A stretch of DNA of 64,000 bases from Schlegelella_A sp036272325 (GCA_036272325.1 DATAYY010000033.1:1-64000); one strand, 5' to 3'; numbered from the stretch's first letter, positions 33,409 through 42,186 are shown. Numbers and translations: made by a program. Notes: a model not told the origin generated them from the letters alone.

Positions 33409-34617
33409 ATGAACCTCACGCACCTCCACCGCCGTGCCGCGCTCGTCGCGGCGCTCGCCCTTGCGACCTGTGGCACCGCGTTCGCACAGGCGCCCTCGGG
33501 CCAGCCGATCCGGATCGGCAGCACGCTCGCCCTCACCGGCCCGCTCGCGGCGACGGCGCAGATCCACAGAATCGTCGGTGAAATCTACGTCGAGCAGCTC
33601 AACAAGCGCGGCGGCCTGCTCGGCCGTCCGGTCGAATGGATCGTCAAGGACGACCAGAGCAAGCCCGATCTCGCGCGCACGCTCTACGAGCAGCTCATCA
33701 CCGCCGACAAGGTCGACCTGCTGATGGGGCCCTACGCGACCGGCGCGATCCTGTCGGCGATGGGCGTCGCACAGCGCTACAACAAGGTGCTCGTCCATCA
33801 CACGCTCGGCGTTCCCTCGCTCGCCAAGTACGACATGCAGTTCCCGGCCTGGTCGCTTGGCTCGGAGCCGGCGACGACGGTGCCGAACACCTTGTTCGAC
33901 GCGCTCGCCGCCGGCCCGAAACCGCCGAAGACGGTCGCCGTCGTCACCAGCAAGTTCCCGTCGATCCAGTTCATGAGCGCGGGCGCACGCGAGGTGCTGA
34001 AGAAGCGCGGCCTGACGGAGGTGCTGTTCCTCGAATGGGATTTCGGCAACCGCGACTTCGGCCCCATCGCCAACCGCATCAAGGATGCCAAGCCGGACTT
34101 CGTCTGGGTCGGGGCGATCGGCCTCGACGGCAACCTGCTGCTCGACGCGATGAAGAAGATCGACTACGAGCCGCCGCAGCACTTCTACCTGTACCCCGCG
34201 CCGGGCCCGCTCGTCTCGCTGCCGGAAGCGAAGAACGCCCTCTCGGTGACGATCTTCGAGAACCAGCCGCCGTTCACGTCGAACCCCGGCGCGGCCGAGT
34301 TCGTCAAGCTTTACCACGAGCGCGCGACCAAGGCCGGTCTCGCCGACCCGTCGGTCGAGACGCAGGCGGCGGCGTCGTACACGGCATGGCAGATCCTCGA
34401 GGCCGGCGTCAACGCGACCAAGAGCCTCGACGACAAGGCGATCGCGGCGTGGCTGAAGGCCAATCGCGTCGACACCATCCAGGGCAAGCTTCGCTTCGAC
34501 GGGCCCGGCAACTTCGGCGACGACCTGATGCGGATCAAGCAGGTGCAGAACGGCCACTGGGTCGTCGTCTGGCCGAAGGAAATGACCTCCGGCGGCGCGA
34601 AGCTGCAGGCGAACTGA
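33409..34617 (+). CDS. Branched-chain-type ABC transporter substrate-binding protein
   Basis: A 402-residue periplasmic binding protein of the LivK/Leu-Ile-Val family. A Sec signal peptide covers about residues 1-27 (ending GTAFA); the mature domain has IGSTLALTGPLAATAQIH and the QLNKRGGLLGRPVEW region. Similar proteins bind aromatic acids and other organic acids in catabolic operons. AAGGAG lies ahead of the ATG. The permease and ATPase genes follow with gaps of 17 and 76 bases, so this should be the uptake system for the operon's aromatic substrate or its precursor. Confidence 0.93.
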   Translation: MNLTHLHRRAALVAALALATCGTAFAQAPSGQPIRIGSTLALTGPLAATAQIHRIVGEIYVEQLNKRGGLLGRPVEWIVKDDQSKPDLARTLYEQLITADKVDLLMGPYATGAILSAMGVAQRYNKVLVHHTLGVPSLAKYDMQFPAWSLGSEPATTVPNTLFDALAAGPKPPKTVAVVTSKFPSIQFMSAGAREVLKKRGLTEVLFLEWDFGNRDFGPIANRIKDAKPDFVWVGAIGLDGNLLLDAMKKIDYEPPQHFYLYPAPGPLVSLPEAKNALSVTIFENQPPFTSNPGAAEFVKLYHERATKAGLADPSVETQAAASYTAWQILEAGVNATKSLDDKAIAAWLKANRVDTIQGKLRFDGPGNFGDDLMRIKQVQNGHWVVVWPKEMTSGGAKLQAN

Positions 34618-34634
34618 GCGTTCACAGGCACGAG

Positions 34635-35501
34635 ATGTCGGCATTCACGCTGCCGAGCGCCTCGCTGCTCGCGCAAAGCGTTCTCTCCGGCATCTTCGTC
34701 GGCGCGCTGTACGGCCTGATGGGGCTCGGCCTGAGCCTCAGCTGGGGGCTGCTGCGCCTCATCAACCTGGCTCACTTCGCGTTCGCGTTCCTCGCCGCGT
34801 ATCTCTGCCTGCAGCTCGCGTCGCTCGGGGTCGATCCGCTGCTGACGCTCGTCGCCATCGTGCCGGCGTTCTTCGTGCTCGGCGTCGCTCTGCACTGGGT
34901 GATGGCGCGGTTCTCGGTGACGCCGTTCAACTCGCTGCTCCTGACCTTCGGACTGATGGGGATCGTCGAGGCCGCCATCCAGTCGATCTGGACGGCCGAC
35001 TTCAGGAAGCTGGAGTCGGTCTACGCGAACCAGAAGTTCAGGCTCGGCGCGCTCTTCGTTCCGGTGCCCGAGCTGATCACGCTCGTCCTCGCCGTCGGGC
35101 TTGCCGTCGGCGCCTGGGCGGTGCTGCGCTTCACCGACCTCGGCAAGTCGCTGCGGGCGGCGGCCGAAGACCCGCCGATCGCCTCGGCGTTCGGCGTTCA
35201 CCAGCAGCGAAACGCGCTCTTTCTCGCCGGCACCTGCGCGGCGCTGGTCGCGATCGCCGGCGTCTGCCTCGCGCTCAGCTACACGCTCGCGCCGTCGCAG
35301 ATGTATGCGTGGATCGGCGTCGTCTTCGCCGCCGTCATGCTCGGCGGGCTCGGCAGCGCGCTCGGGCCGCTCGTCGCCGGCACGCTGATCGGCGTCAGCG
35401 AGGCGGTGACGATGGCGGTGACGGCGCCGTCGTGGGCGCCGATCGTCTCGTTCACGCTCCTGATCGTCGTGCTCGTGGTGCGACCGGGGAAGGCGGCGTG
35501 A
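34635..35501 (+). CDS. livH: Branched-chain-type ABC transporter permease (LivH)
   Basis: A 288-residue LivH-type inner-membrane permease with about eight transmembrane segments. Family features are GALYGLMGLGLSLSWGLLRLINLAHF near the N-terminus and the cytoplasmic EAA-like loop with TDLGKSLRAAAEDPPIASAFGV near residue 170, which contacts the ATPases. GLGSALGPLVAG near the C-terminus is also typical. It forms a heterodimer with the membrane half of the next gene product. Confidence 0.94.
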   Translation: MSAFTLPSASLLAQSVLSGIFVGALYGLMGLGLSLSWGLLRLINLAHFAFAFLAAYLCLQLASLGVDPLLTLVAIVPAFFVLGVALHWVMARFSVTPFNSLLLTFGLMGIVEAAIQSIWTADFRKLESVYANQKFRLGALFVPVPELITLVLAVGLAVGAWAVLRFTDLGKSLRAAAEDPPIASAFGVHQQRNALFLAGTCAALVAIAGVCLALSYTLAPSQMYAWIGVVFAAVMLGGLGSALGPLVAGTLIGVSEAVTMAVTAPSWAPIVSFTLLIVVLVVRPGKAA

Positions 35502-35512
35502 GCGTCGCCGCA

Positions 35513-35559
35513 CGGCCGCTCCGAAGGGGACGCTCCGTCCCGCTTGGCGGGACCGGCCG
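35513..35559 (+). promoter_or_regulatory. Overlapping hairpins in the livH-livMG gap
   Basis: The 76-base gap holds CGGCCG at both ends (35513 and 35554), and between them two small stems that share bases: GGGACG/CGTCCC (35527-35541) and TCCCGC/GCGGGA (35538-35552). They cannot form together. The site may slow exonucleases or set the ratio of the two transporter subunits. There is no T tract, so termination is unlikely. Confidence 0.4.
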
Positions 35560-35577
35560 CGGGCCGAGGGTGCACCA

Positions 35578-37335
35578 ATGAGCCGCGCCTGGCGAACGCC
35601 GATCGCCATCGTCGGCGTCGCGGTCGCATTGGCGTTCATTCCGCGCCTCGGCCTGCCGGCGTATTACGACTCGCTGCTCTACCTGATGCTGCACTGGATC
35701 GTGCTCGCGACGTCGTGGAACATCCTCTCGGGCTACACCGGCTATTTCTCGTTCGGCCACGGCGCGTTCTTCGGCGCCGGCCTCTACACGACGAGCACGC
35801 TGCTCGCGCGCTACGGCTGGCCGTTCCTGTGGACGCTGCCGGTCGCCGCCGCCGTCGCCGCGTTGCTTGGCATCGCACTCGGCGCGGTCGTCTTTCGCGT
35901 CAGGAGCGTTCGCGGCGAGCTGTTCGCGCTGCTGACGCTGGCGATCACGTTCGTGGTCGGCACGATCGTAGGCAACACGCCGATCGACGGCGGCCAGGGC
36001 GTCTCGCTCAGCGCCGTGCCGGTGCCGCACATCGGGCCGACGCAGTCGTCGACGTTCTATCTGCTCGCGCTCGCGGCGGCGACGCTGACGCTCCTGATCG
36101 CATGGGCGATCGTCGTTTCGCGCTTCGGCGCCGGCCTGTTCGCGATCCATGACGACGAAGATGCCGCCGAGGTACTGGGCGTGCCGACCTACCGCTACAA
36201 GCTGGTCGCGCTCGCGATCTCGTGCGCGCTCGCCGGCACTGCGGGCGGCATTCACGCGCTGTTCCTCTCGTACGTCACCGTCGGCGAGGTGTTCACGATC
36301 ACCGTGCCGCTGACCGTCGTGCTGATGAGCGTTCTCGGCGGCTCGCGCCACTGGGCGGGGCCGGCGATCGGAGCGGTCGCGATCACCGCGCTGCTCTACA
36401 GCTTCACGGCCGCCGACCACGCGGTCGCGGGCAAGGCGGCGACCGGTGCGATCCTGATCGCGGCGATCCTGTTCATGCCCGAGGGCATCCTGCCGCGGCT
36501 GCAACGCGCATTCGCTGCTCGCATGCCGCCTCGCTCGCCGGCGGCGGTGATCGAAGCGAACGCGACGGCTGCCAAACGCGCGGTTTCCGGCCGCCCGGCG
36601 GCCGCCGGCGACGTCGTCCTTCGCGTCTCGGGTCTGCACAAGCGCTTCAAGGGTGTTCGTGCGCTCGCCGGCGTCGACGTCGAGGTGCGACGGGGCGAGA
36701 TCCTCGGCCTGCTCGGGCCGAACGGGTCGGGCAAATCGACCTTCATCAACGTCGTCAGCGGCCACCATGCGGCCACCGCCGGCGAGATCGTCTTTGCCGG
36801 CGAAGCGCTCGGCGGCCGCGCCGCGCATCGCATCGCGGCCGCCGGGATCGCGCGCACGTATCAGATCCCGCGCCCGTTCACGCACATGACCGTGCTCGAC
36901 AACGTCGCTCTCGCAGCGATGTTCGGCGGCGGCGTCCGCGGCCCGGGCGCGGCGCGCGCCGACGCGCTGCAGTGGCTCACCTTCACCGACCTCGCCGCCA
37001 AGGCCGACGCGCTCCCCGACGAGCTCAATCTGCACCAGCGCAAGTTCCTCGAACTGGCGCGCGCGCTCGCTGCCAGGCCGCAGCTGGTCCTGCTCGACGA
37101 GGTGCTGTGCGGGCTGACGCCGAGCGAGATCGACGGCGCGGTGGCGCTGATCCGCCGCATCCGCGACCAGGGCGCAACGATCGTCTTCGTCGAGCACGTC
37201 ATGCGCGCGGTGATGGCGCTCTCGGACCGCGTCGTCGTCTTCCACCACGGCGAGCTGCTCGCCGAAGGGCGCGCCGTCGACGTCATGCAACGGCCCGAGG
37301 TGATGACCGCGTATCTCGGCCGCTCGCATGCTTGA
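35578..37335 (+). CDS. LivM-LivG fusion: ABC permease plus ATPase
   Basis: A 585-residue protein. Residues ~1-310 are a LivM permease with about nine membrane segments (WNILSGYTGYFSFGHGAFFG near residue 43; the coupling loop IHDDEDAAEVLGV near residue 185). After a linker of ~30 Ala/Arg-rich residues, residues ~345-585 form a LivG ATPase: Walker A GPNGSGKSTF, a LivG-type Q-loop region around ARTYQIPRPF, signature-like ELNLHQRKFLELARAL, Walker B LVLLDEVLCGL, and switch His in FVEHV. The canonical LSGGQ signature is altered (LNLHQRK). LivM and LivG are normally separate; fusions are known. It overlaps livF by eight bases. Confidence 0.93.
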   Translation: MSRAWRTPIAIVGVAVALAFIPRLGLPAYYDSLLYLMLHWIVLATSWNILSGYTGYFSFGHGAFFGAGLYTTSTLLARYGWPFLWTLPVAAAVAALLGIALGAVVFRVRSVRGELFALLTLAITFVVGTIVGNTPIDGGQGVSLSAVPVPHIGPTQSSTFYLLALAAATLTLLIAWAIVVSRFGAGLFAIHDDEDAAEVLGVPTYRYKLVALAISCALAGTAGGIHALFLSYVTVGEVFTITVPLTVVLMSVLGGSRHWAGPAIGAVAITALLYSFTAADHAVAGKAATGAILIAAILFMPEGILPRLQRAFAARMPPRSPAAVIEANATAAKRAVSGRPAAAGDVVLRVSGLHKRFKGVRALAGVDVEVRRGEILGLLGPNGSGKSTFINVVSGHHAATAGEIVFAGEALGGRAAHRIAAAGIARTYQIPRPFTHMTVLDNVALAAMFGGGVRGPGAARADALQWLTFTDLAAKADALPDELNLHQRKFLELARALAARPQLVLLDEVLCGLTPSEIDGAVALIRRIRDQGATIVFVEHVMRAVMALSDRVVVFHHGELLAEGRAVDVMQRPEVMTAYLGRSHA

Positions 37336-38032
37336 GGTGCACGATCTCGAGGTCTGGTACGGCGCTGCGCCGGCGCTGCGCGGGGTCTCGCTGACGCTCG
37401 TCGCGGGCGAGCTGCTCTCGATCGTCGGCCCGAACGGCGCCGGCAAGACGACGCTGATCAACGCTCTCTGCGGCATCGCGCCTGCCCGCGCCGGCGGCAT
37501 CGTTTTCGAAGGGCGCGACATCACGCGGCTGCCGGCACACCGCTTCTGTGCCGCCGGCATCGCCGTCGTCCCGGAGGGCAGGCGGCTCTTCGCCGGCATG
37601 ACGGTGCGCGAGAACCTCGAGCTCGGCAGCATCCTGCCCGCCGCCCGGGCCGCCCGGCGCGAGTCGCTCGCCGCCGCCCTCGAGCTCTTTCCGGCGCTGC
37701 GCGAAAAGCTCGCCAGCCCTGCCGGCGAGCTCTCGGGCGGCCAGCAGCAGATGGTTGCGATCGCGCGCGCGCTGATGGCGCGGCCGCGGCTGCTCCTGCT
37801 CGACGAGCCGTCGCTCGGGTTGGCGCCCGGAATCGTCGCCGACATGTTCGACGCCGTGCGCAGCATTCACGCGCGCGGCGTCTCGGTGCTCCTCGTCGAG
37901 CAGGACGTGCAGGTGGCGATGTCGCTCGCCGACCGCGCCTATGTTCTCGAGGAAGGTCGTATCGTCGCCACTGGCGAGCCCGACGAGCTGCTCGCGCGGC
38001 CCGAGATCCAGCGCGCCTACCTCGGCGTCTGA
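37328..38032 (+). CDS. livF: Branched-chain-type ABC transporter ATPase (LivF)
   Basis: A 234-residue ATPase with Walker A GPNGAGKTTLI near residue 35, an intact signature LSGGQQQ near residue 137, Walker B LLLLDEPSLGL and switch-His-equivalent VEQD (Gln-Asp as usual in LivF). It pairs with the LivG-like domain of the preceding fusion to power uptake. Its ATG lies inside the end of the fusion gene (8-base overlap), so translation is coupled. Confidence 0.95.
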   Translation: MLEVHDLEVWYGAAPALRGVSLTLVAGELLSIVGPNGAGKTTLINALCGIAPARAGGIVFEGRDITRLPAHRFCAAGIAVVPEGRRLFAGMTVRENLELGSILPAARAARRESLAAALELFPALREKLASPAGELSGGQQQMVAIARALMARPRLLLLDEPSLGLAPGIVADMFDAVRSIHARGVSVLLVEQDVQVAMSLADRAYVLEEGRIVATGEPDELLARPEIQRAYLGV

Positions 38033-38073
38033 CGCCGCGGGACCTGCTCTGCGCAATTCCGGAGACCATCTTC

Positions 38074-39111
38074 ATGCTGTTCCCCACCACGATCGTCGGC
38101 AGCTTTCCGCAGCCCGAGTGGCTGATCGACCGCGCCAGGCTCGCCGGCCGCTTTCCGCCGCGTGTGCGCGCCAAGGAGCTCTGGCGCATCGCGCCCGAGT
38201 TCCTCGCCGAGGCGCAGGACGACGCGACGCTGATCGCGATCCGGGCCCAGGAGGAAGCCGGCCTCGACATCGTCAGCGACGGCGAGATCCGGCGCGAGAG
38301 CTATTCGAACCGGTTCGCGACCGCACTCGACGGCGTCGACCTCGACAACCCCGGCAGTGCGCTCGACCGCTCGGGCCACCCGAATCCGGTGCCGCGGATC
38401 GTCGGCAGGATTCGCCGCCGGCACGCGGTCGAGGTCGGCGACCTCGAGTTCCTGCGCAGGCACACGACCCGGCAGACGAAGATCACGGTGCCCGGGCCGT
38501 TCACGATGCTGCAGCAGGCGCAGAACGACTTCTACGCCAGCGAGGAAGAAGCCGCGATGGACTATGCGGCGGCCGTCAACGAAGAGATCAAGGACCTGTT
38601 CGCCGCCGGAGCCGACATCGTCCAGATCGACGAGCCGTACATGCAGGCACGACCCGAGAAGGCGCGCCGCTACGGCCTCGCGGCGCTCAACCGCGCGCTC
38701 GACGGCGTCACCGGGACGACCGCGGTCCACATCTGCTTCGGCTACGCCGCGATCATTCACGAGCGGCCGAGCGGCTACTCGTTCTTGCCCGAGCTCGCGC
38801 AGTGCAGCTGCCGCCAGGTCTCGCTCGAGACTGCGCAGTCGAAGCTCGACTGCGCAGTGCTCGAATCGCTCGCCGGCAAGAAGCTGATGGTTGGCTGCAT
38901 CGACCTGGCCGATCCAGCGGTCGAGTCGCCGCAGACGGTGGTCGCGCGCATCGACCGCGCCCTCGCCTACGTGAAGGCGGAAGACGTCATCCTCGCTCCC
39001 GACTGCGGCATGAAGTACCTGCCGCGCGAGACCGCCTCAGGCAAGTTGCGCGCGATGGTCGAGGCGGCACAGATCCTGCGCGCCCGCCAGGCGCGCACGG
39101 CGCACGCCTGA
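38074..39111 (+). CDS. MetE-core (cobalamin-independent methionine synthase II) family protein
   Basis: A 345-residue protein matching only the C-terminal catalytic half of MetE (UROD/MetE-like barrel). It opens with TTIVGSFPQP and has the zinc-site pattern of the family: HICFGY near residue 224, Glu in PELAQCSC, and the late Cys in DCGMKYLPR near residue 310. DEPYMQ near residue 187 replaces MetE's DEPA(L/I). Such short MetE-like proteins are thiol/alkyl transferases of mostly unknown substrate; some act on CoM, others as core methionine synthases. In this operon it could remove a methyl or alkyl group from the aromatic substrate or handle a thiol adduct, but that is inference. Confidence 0.8.
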   Translation: MLFPTTIVGSFPQPEWLIDRARLAGRFPPRVRAKELWRIAPEFLAEAQDDATLIAIRAQEEAGLDIVSDGEIRRESYSNRFATALDGVDLDNPGSALDRSGHPNPVPRIVGRIRRRHAVEVGDLEFLRRHTTRQTKITVPGPFTMLQQAQNDFYASEEEAAMDYAAAVNEEIKDLFAAGADIVQIDEPYMQARPEKARRYGLAALNRALDGVTGTTAVHICFGYAAIIHERPSGYSFLPELAQCSCRQVSLETAQSKLDCAVLESLAGKKLMVGCIDLADPAVESPQTVVARIDRALAYVKAEDVILAPDCGMKYLPRETASGKLRAMVEAAQILRARQARTAHA

Positions 39112-39122
39112 GGTTGGCGGCG

Positions 39123-40214
39123 GTGCGCGAGTTCGTCTTCGACACTCGCCTGCCGCGGGTCGTCTTCGGCCCCGGAGCGGTGCGCCACCTGCCACGCGAG
39201 CTCGCCGCGCTCGGCATCGAGCGCGCGCTCATCCTCTCGACTCCCGGGCAACGCGCGCTCGCCGAGCGCGTCGGCGCAGCGCTCGGCACGCGCAGCGCCG
39301 GCGTGTTCGCGCAGGCGGCGATGCACGTGCCGGTCGAGGTCGCGCGCATGGCTGCCGACGAGGCGCGACGGCTCGGCGCCGATGGCGCGGTGGCAATCGG
39401 CGGCGGCTCGACGACGGGCCTCGGCAAGGCGCTCGCGCTCGATCCTGGGCTCCCGATCGTCGCCGTGCCGACCACCTACGCCGGCAGCGAGGTGACGTCG
39501 GGCTACGGCCTCACGGAGGCGGGGTTGAAGAAGACGGCCCGCGATCCCCGCGTGCTGCCGCACACCGTCGTCTATGACCCCGAGCTTTCGCTCGGATTGC
39601 CGTTCGCGACCTCGGTCGTCAGCATGCTGAACGCGATCGCGCATGCCGCCGAGGCGCTCTACGCGCCCGACGGCAATCCGGTAATGGACGTCCTCGCCGA
39701 AGAAGGAATTCGCGCCGGCGCCGCCGCGCTGCCGCGGCTGCAACGCGATCCGCGCGACATCGAGGCCCGCGGCGATGCGCTGATCGCCGCGTGGCTGTGC
39801 GGCACCGTCCTCGGCAACACGACGATCGGCCTGCACCACAAGCTCTGCCATACGCTCGGCGGCAGCTTCGAGCTGCCCCACGCCGAGGTACATGCGGTCA
39901 TCCTGCCACACGCGCTCGCCTACAACGCCGCCGCGGCGCCGATCGCGATGGCGAAGATCGCGCGTGCGCTGACGGCCGCCGCAGCCACCGACGCGGCGCC
40001 GCGCAGCGTCGACGATGCGTCTCGTGCCGTGTTCGACCTCGGCCGGCGCCACGGCGCGCCGACATCGCTCGCCGCGATCGGCATGCGCGCCGAGCACCTC
40101 GACCGCGCCGCCGACCTGGCGCTGCAGAACCAGTATCCGAATCCTCGTCCGCTCGAGCGCGATGCGATCCGCGCCCTGCTGCAGCGCGCGTTCGATGGCG
40201 TCCGTCCGGGCTGA
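39123..40214 (+). CDS. Maleylacetate reductase
   Basis: A 363-residue iron-containing alcohol dehydrogenase-family enzyme of the maleylacetate reductase type, which reduces maleylacetate to 3-oxoadipate with NAD(P)H. Family features are FDTRLPRVVFGPGA at the N-terminus, the dinucleotide motif AIGGGSTTGLGKA near residue 95, VPTTYAGSEVTS, and the metal-site GLHHKLCHTLGG near residue 240 with HAEVHAVILPH. I prefer the GTG at 39123 (GAGG nine bases ahead); an in-frame TTG at 39114 is an alternative. Product of the first gene of the operon (maleylacetate) is its substrate, which strongly supports the hydroxyquinol assignment. Confidence 0.9.
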   Translation: MREFVFDTRLPRVVFGPGAVRHLPRELAALGIERALILSTPGQRALAERVGAALGTRSAGVFAQAAMHVPVEVARMAADEARRLGADGAVAIGGGSTTGLGKALALDPGLPIVAVPTTYAGSEVTSGYGLTEAGLKKTARDPRVLPHTVVYDPELSLGLPFATSVVSMLNAIAHAAEALYAPDGNPVMDVLAEEGIRAGAAALPRLQRDPRDIEARGDALIAAWLCGTVLGNTTIGLHHKLCHTLGGSFELPHAEVHAVILPHALAYNAAAAPIAMAKIARALTAAAATDAAPRSVDDASRAVFDLGRRHGAPTSLAAIGMRAEHLDRAADLALQNQYPNPRPLERDAIRALLQRAFDGVRPG

Positions 40215-40223
40215 GCGGCGCGC

Positions 40224-41150
40224 CTACTCGGTCAGCCGCTTCACGCCTTTCAGCTCGCACGCGTAAATGGCGTTGCGCAATGCCGCGATCGCCTCGTAGC
40301 GGGTGAAGCTGCGCCGCCAGGCGAGGACGACGCGCCGCGTCGGCACCGGCTTCGTGAACGGCACGTACGCGATGTGCGGTTGCGGCTCGTCGGGTACCGA
40401 GAGCTGGGGCACGACCGTCACGCCCATTCCCGATGCGACCATGTACTTGATCGTCTCGAGCGACGAGCCCTCGAAGGTCTTGCGGATGCCCTCGGAGTCG
40501 GTCGGCGAGAACTGCGCGTACTCGGGGCAGACCTCGAGGACGTGGTCGCGGAAGCAGTGGCCGGTGCCGAGCAGCAGCATCTTCTCGTTCTTCAGCTCGT
40601 CGGCACTGACCGACTTTCGCTTCGCGAGCGGGTGCATCTTCGGCACCGCGACCGCGAACGGCTCGTCGTAGAGCGGCGCGATCGCCAGGCCGGTGTCGGG
40701 AAACGGCTCGGCCATGACGCCGCAGTCGAGCTCGCCCGAGCGCAGCAGCTCGAGCAGCTTGGCGGTGAAATTCTCCTGCAGCACGAGCGGCATCTGCGGC
40801 ACGCGCTCGATCGCCTGGCGCACGAGCTCGGGCAGCAGGTAGGGACCGATCGTGTAGATGACGCCGAGCGAGAGCGGGCCGCTGAGCGGGTCCTTCCTGC
40901 GCTTGGCGGTCTCCCTGATCTGCGCCGCCTGCTCGATCACCGCCTGCGCCTGGCGGACGATCTCTTCGCCGATCGGCGTCACGCTCACCTCGTTGGCGCC
41001 GCGCTCGAAGATGCGCACGTCGAGCTCTTCCTCGAGCTTCTTGATCGAGACCGAAAGCGTCGGCTGCGAGACGAAGCACGCCTCGGCGGCGCGCCCGAAA
41101 TGCTTTTCGCGCGCGACCGCGACGACATAGCGCAACTCGGTGAGCGTCAT
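40224..41150 (-). CDS. oxyR: Hydrogen peroxide-sensing regulator OxyR
   Basis: A 308-residue LysR-type regulator. The N-terminal helix-turn-helix lies in HFGRAAEACFVSQPTLSVSIKKLE, and the two redox cysteines of OxyR are conserved as Cys199 and Cys208 in GHCFRDHVLEVC, with exactly the E. coli spacing. Oxidation by peroxide forms a disulphide and activates catalase, Dps and similar genes. It is convergent with the maleylacetate reductase gene (9-base gap) and lies 10 bases downstream of an amino-acid-binding protein gene on the same strand, so it may be co-transcribed with it. Its location near the operon end does not by itself mean it controls the operon. Confidence 0.95.
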   Translation of the reverse strand: MTLTELRYVVAVAREKHFGRAAEACFVSQPTLSVSIKKLEEELDVRIFERGANEVSVTPIGEEIVRQAQAVIEQAAQIRETAKRRKDPLSGPLSLGVIYTIGPYLLPELVRQAIERVPQMPLVLQENFTAKLLELLRSGELDCGVMAEPFPDTGLAIAPLYDEPFAVAVPKMHPLAKRKSVSADELKNEKMLLLGTGHCFRDHVLEVCPEYAQFSPTDSEGIRKTFEGSSLETIKYMVASGMGVTVVPQLSVPDEPQPHIAYVPFTKPVPTRRVVLAWRRSFTRYEAIAALRNAIYACELKGVKRLTE

Positions 41151-41160
41151 CCTCTGGAAG

Positions 41161-42054
41161 TTACGTCGCCGGCTTGTCGGTCAGGGTCTTGATGTTGTCC
41201 TGAAGCTCTTTGCTCATCGGCGCGTTGAGATTGATCCCCTTGGGCGGGATCGGCGACTGGAACCACTTTTTGTAGAGCACCTCGAACTCGCCGCTCTTCA
41301 TCATCGCCGCGAGCGTGTCGTCGACCAGCTTCTTGAACGCGGGGTCGTCCTTCCGCAGCATGATCGCGTACGGCTCGACCTGGATCGGCTCGCCGACGAC
41401 GGCGAGATCGGCGGGGTTCTGTGAGCTCGCGCGCAGGCCATAGAGCAGGATGTCGTCCATGCCGAAGGCGACCGCGCGCCCGGTCTGCACCATCAGCGCA
41501 GATTCGGCGTGATCCTTGGCGCCGAGCAGGTCGATGCCGAGCTTTTGCTCCTCGTTGAGTCGCCGGATGATCTGGAAGTTGGTCGTTCCGGTGGTCGAGA
41601 CGACGGGCTTGCCGGCCAGATCGGAGAGCTTGTTGACGTTGGTGCCGGTCTTCACCAGGAAACGCGTGCCGGTGTAGAAGTAGTTGATCGCGAACGCGAC
41701 CTGCTTGCCGCGCTCGCTGTTGTTGGTCGTCGAGCCGCACTCGATGTCGATCGTGCCGTTCTGCAGCAGCGGGATGCGGTTGGCCGAGGTCACCGCCTGG
41801 TACTGCTTCTTCAGATCGCTGCGCCCGGTCGCTGCCTTGACGCGGTCGGCGATCTTCTCGCAGATCTCGTAGCCGAAGCCGGTCGGCTGCGCCTTGTCGT
41901 CGAGGTACGAGAACGGGATCGACGACTCGCGGTAGGCGAGCGTCATCGTCCCGTTCTGCTTGATCTTGTCGAGCGTCGACATCTGCGCGAGCGCGAGCCC
42001 CGGCAGCGCGAGCGCGAGCAGGCAGAGCGTGCGAAGGACGAGGGCGTCGAACAT
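41161..42054 (-). CDS. Glutamate/aspartate-type ABC transporter substrate-binding protein
   Basis: A 297-residue family 3 solute-binding protein like GltI. A signal peptide ends near LPGLALAQ; LAYRESSIPFSYLD, PTGFGYEICEKIA, DIECGSTTNN (near residue 105) and TTGTTNFQ are typical of GltI-type binding proteins, which load glutamate or aspartate on a permease. No permease or ATPase genes adjoin it, so it is an orphan component or acts with a transporter encoded elsewhere. It sits between a YIP1-like gene and oxyR on the same strand. Confidence 0.92.
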   Translation of the reverse strand: MFDALVLRTLCLLALALPGLALAQMSTLDKIKQNGTMTLAYRESSIPFSYLDDKAQPTGFGYEICEKIADRVKAATGRSDLKKQYQAVTSANRIPLLQNGTIDIECGSTTNNSERGKQVAFAINYFYTGTRFLVKTGTNVNKLSDLAGKPVVSTTGTTNFQIIRRLNEEQKLGIDLLGAKDHAESALMVQTGRAVAFGMDDILLYGLRASSQNPADLAVVGEPIQVEPYAIMLRKDDPAFKKLVDDTLAAMMKSGEFEVLYKKWFQSPIPPKGINLNAPMSKELQDNIKTLTDKPAT

Positions 42055-42186
42055 GGGAGGGCCTCGTGGAGTGGGGTCGGGACGGTGTCGCGAGGATATC
42101 GACGCGGCGCGTTCGGCGCCGGCCGGTTTCGTCGGGACTTCCCCTCGCAGGAGGCCTCTCGCGCTGGAGGCGCACCCGGGCGCGCG

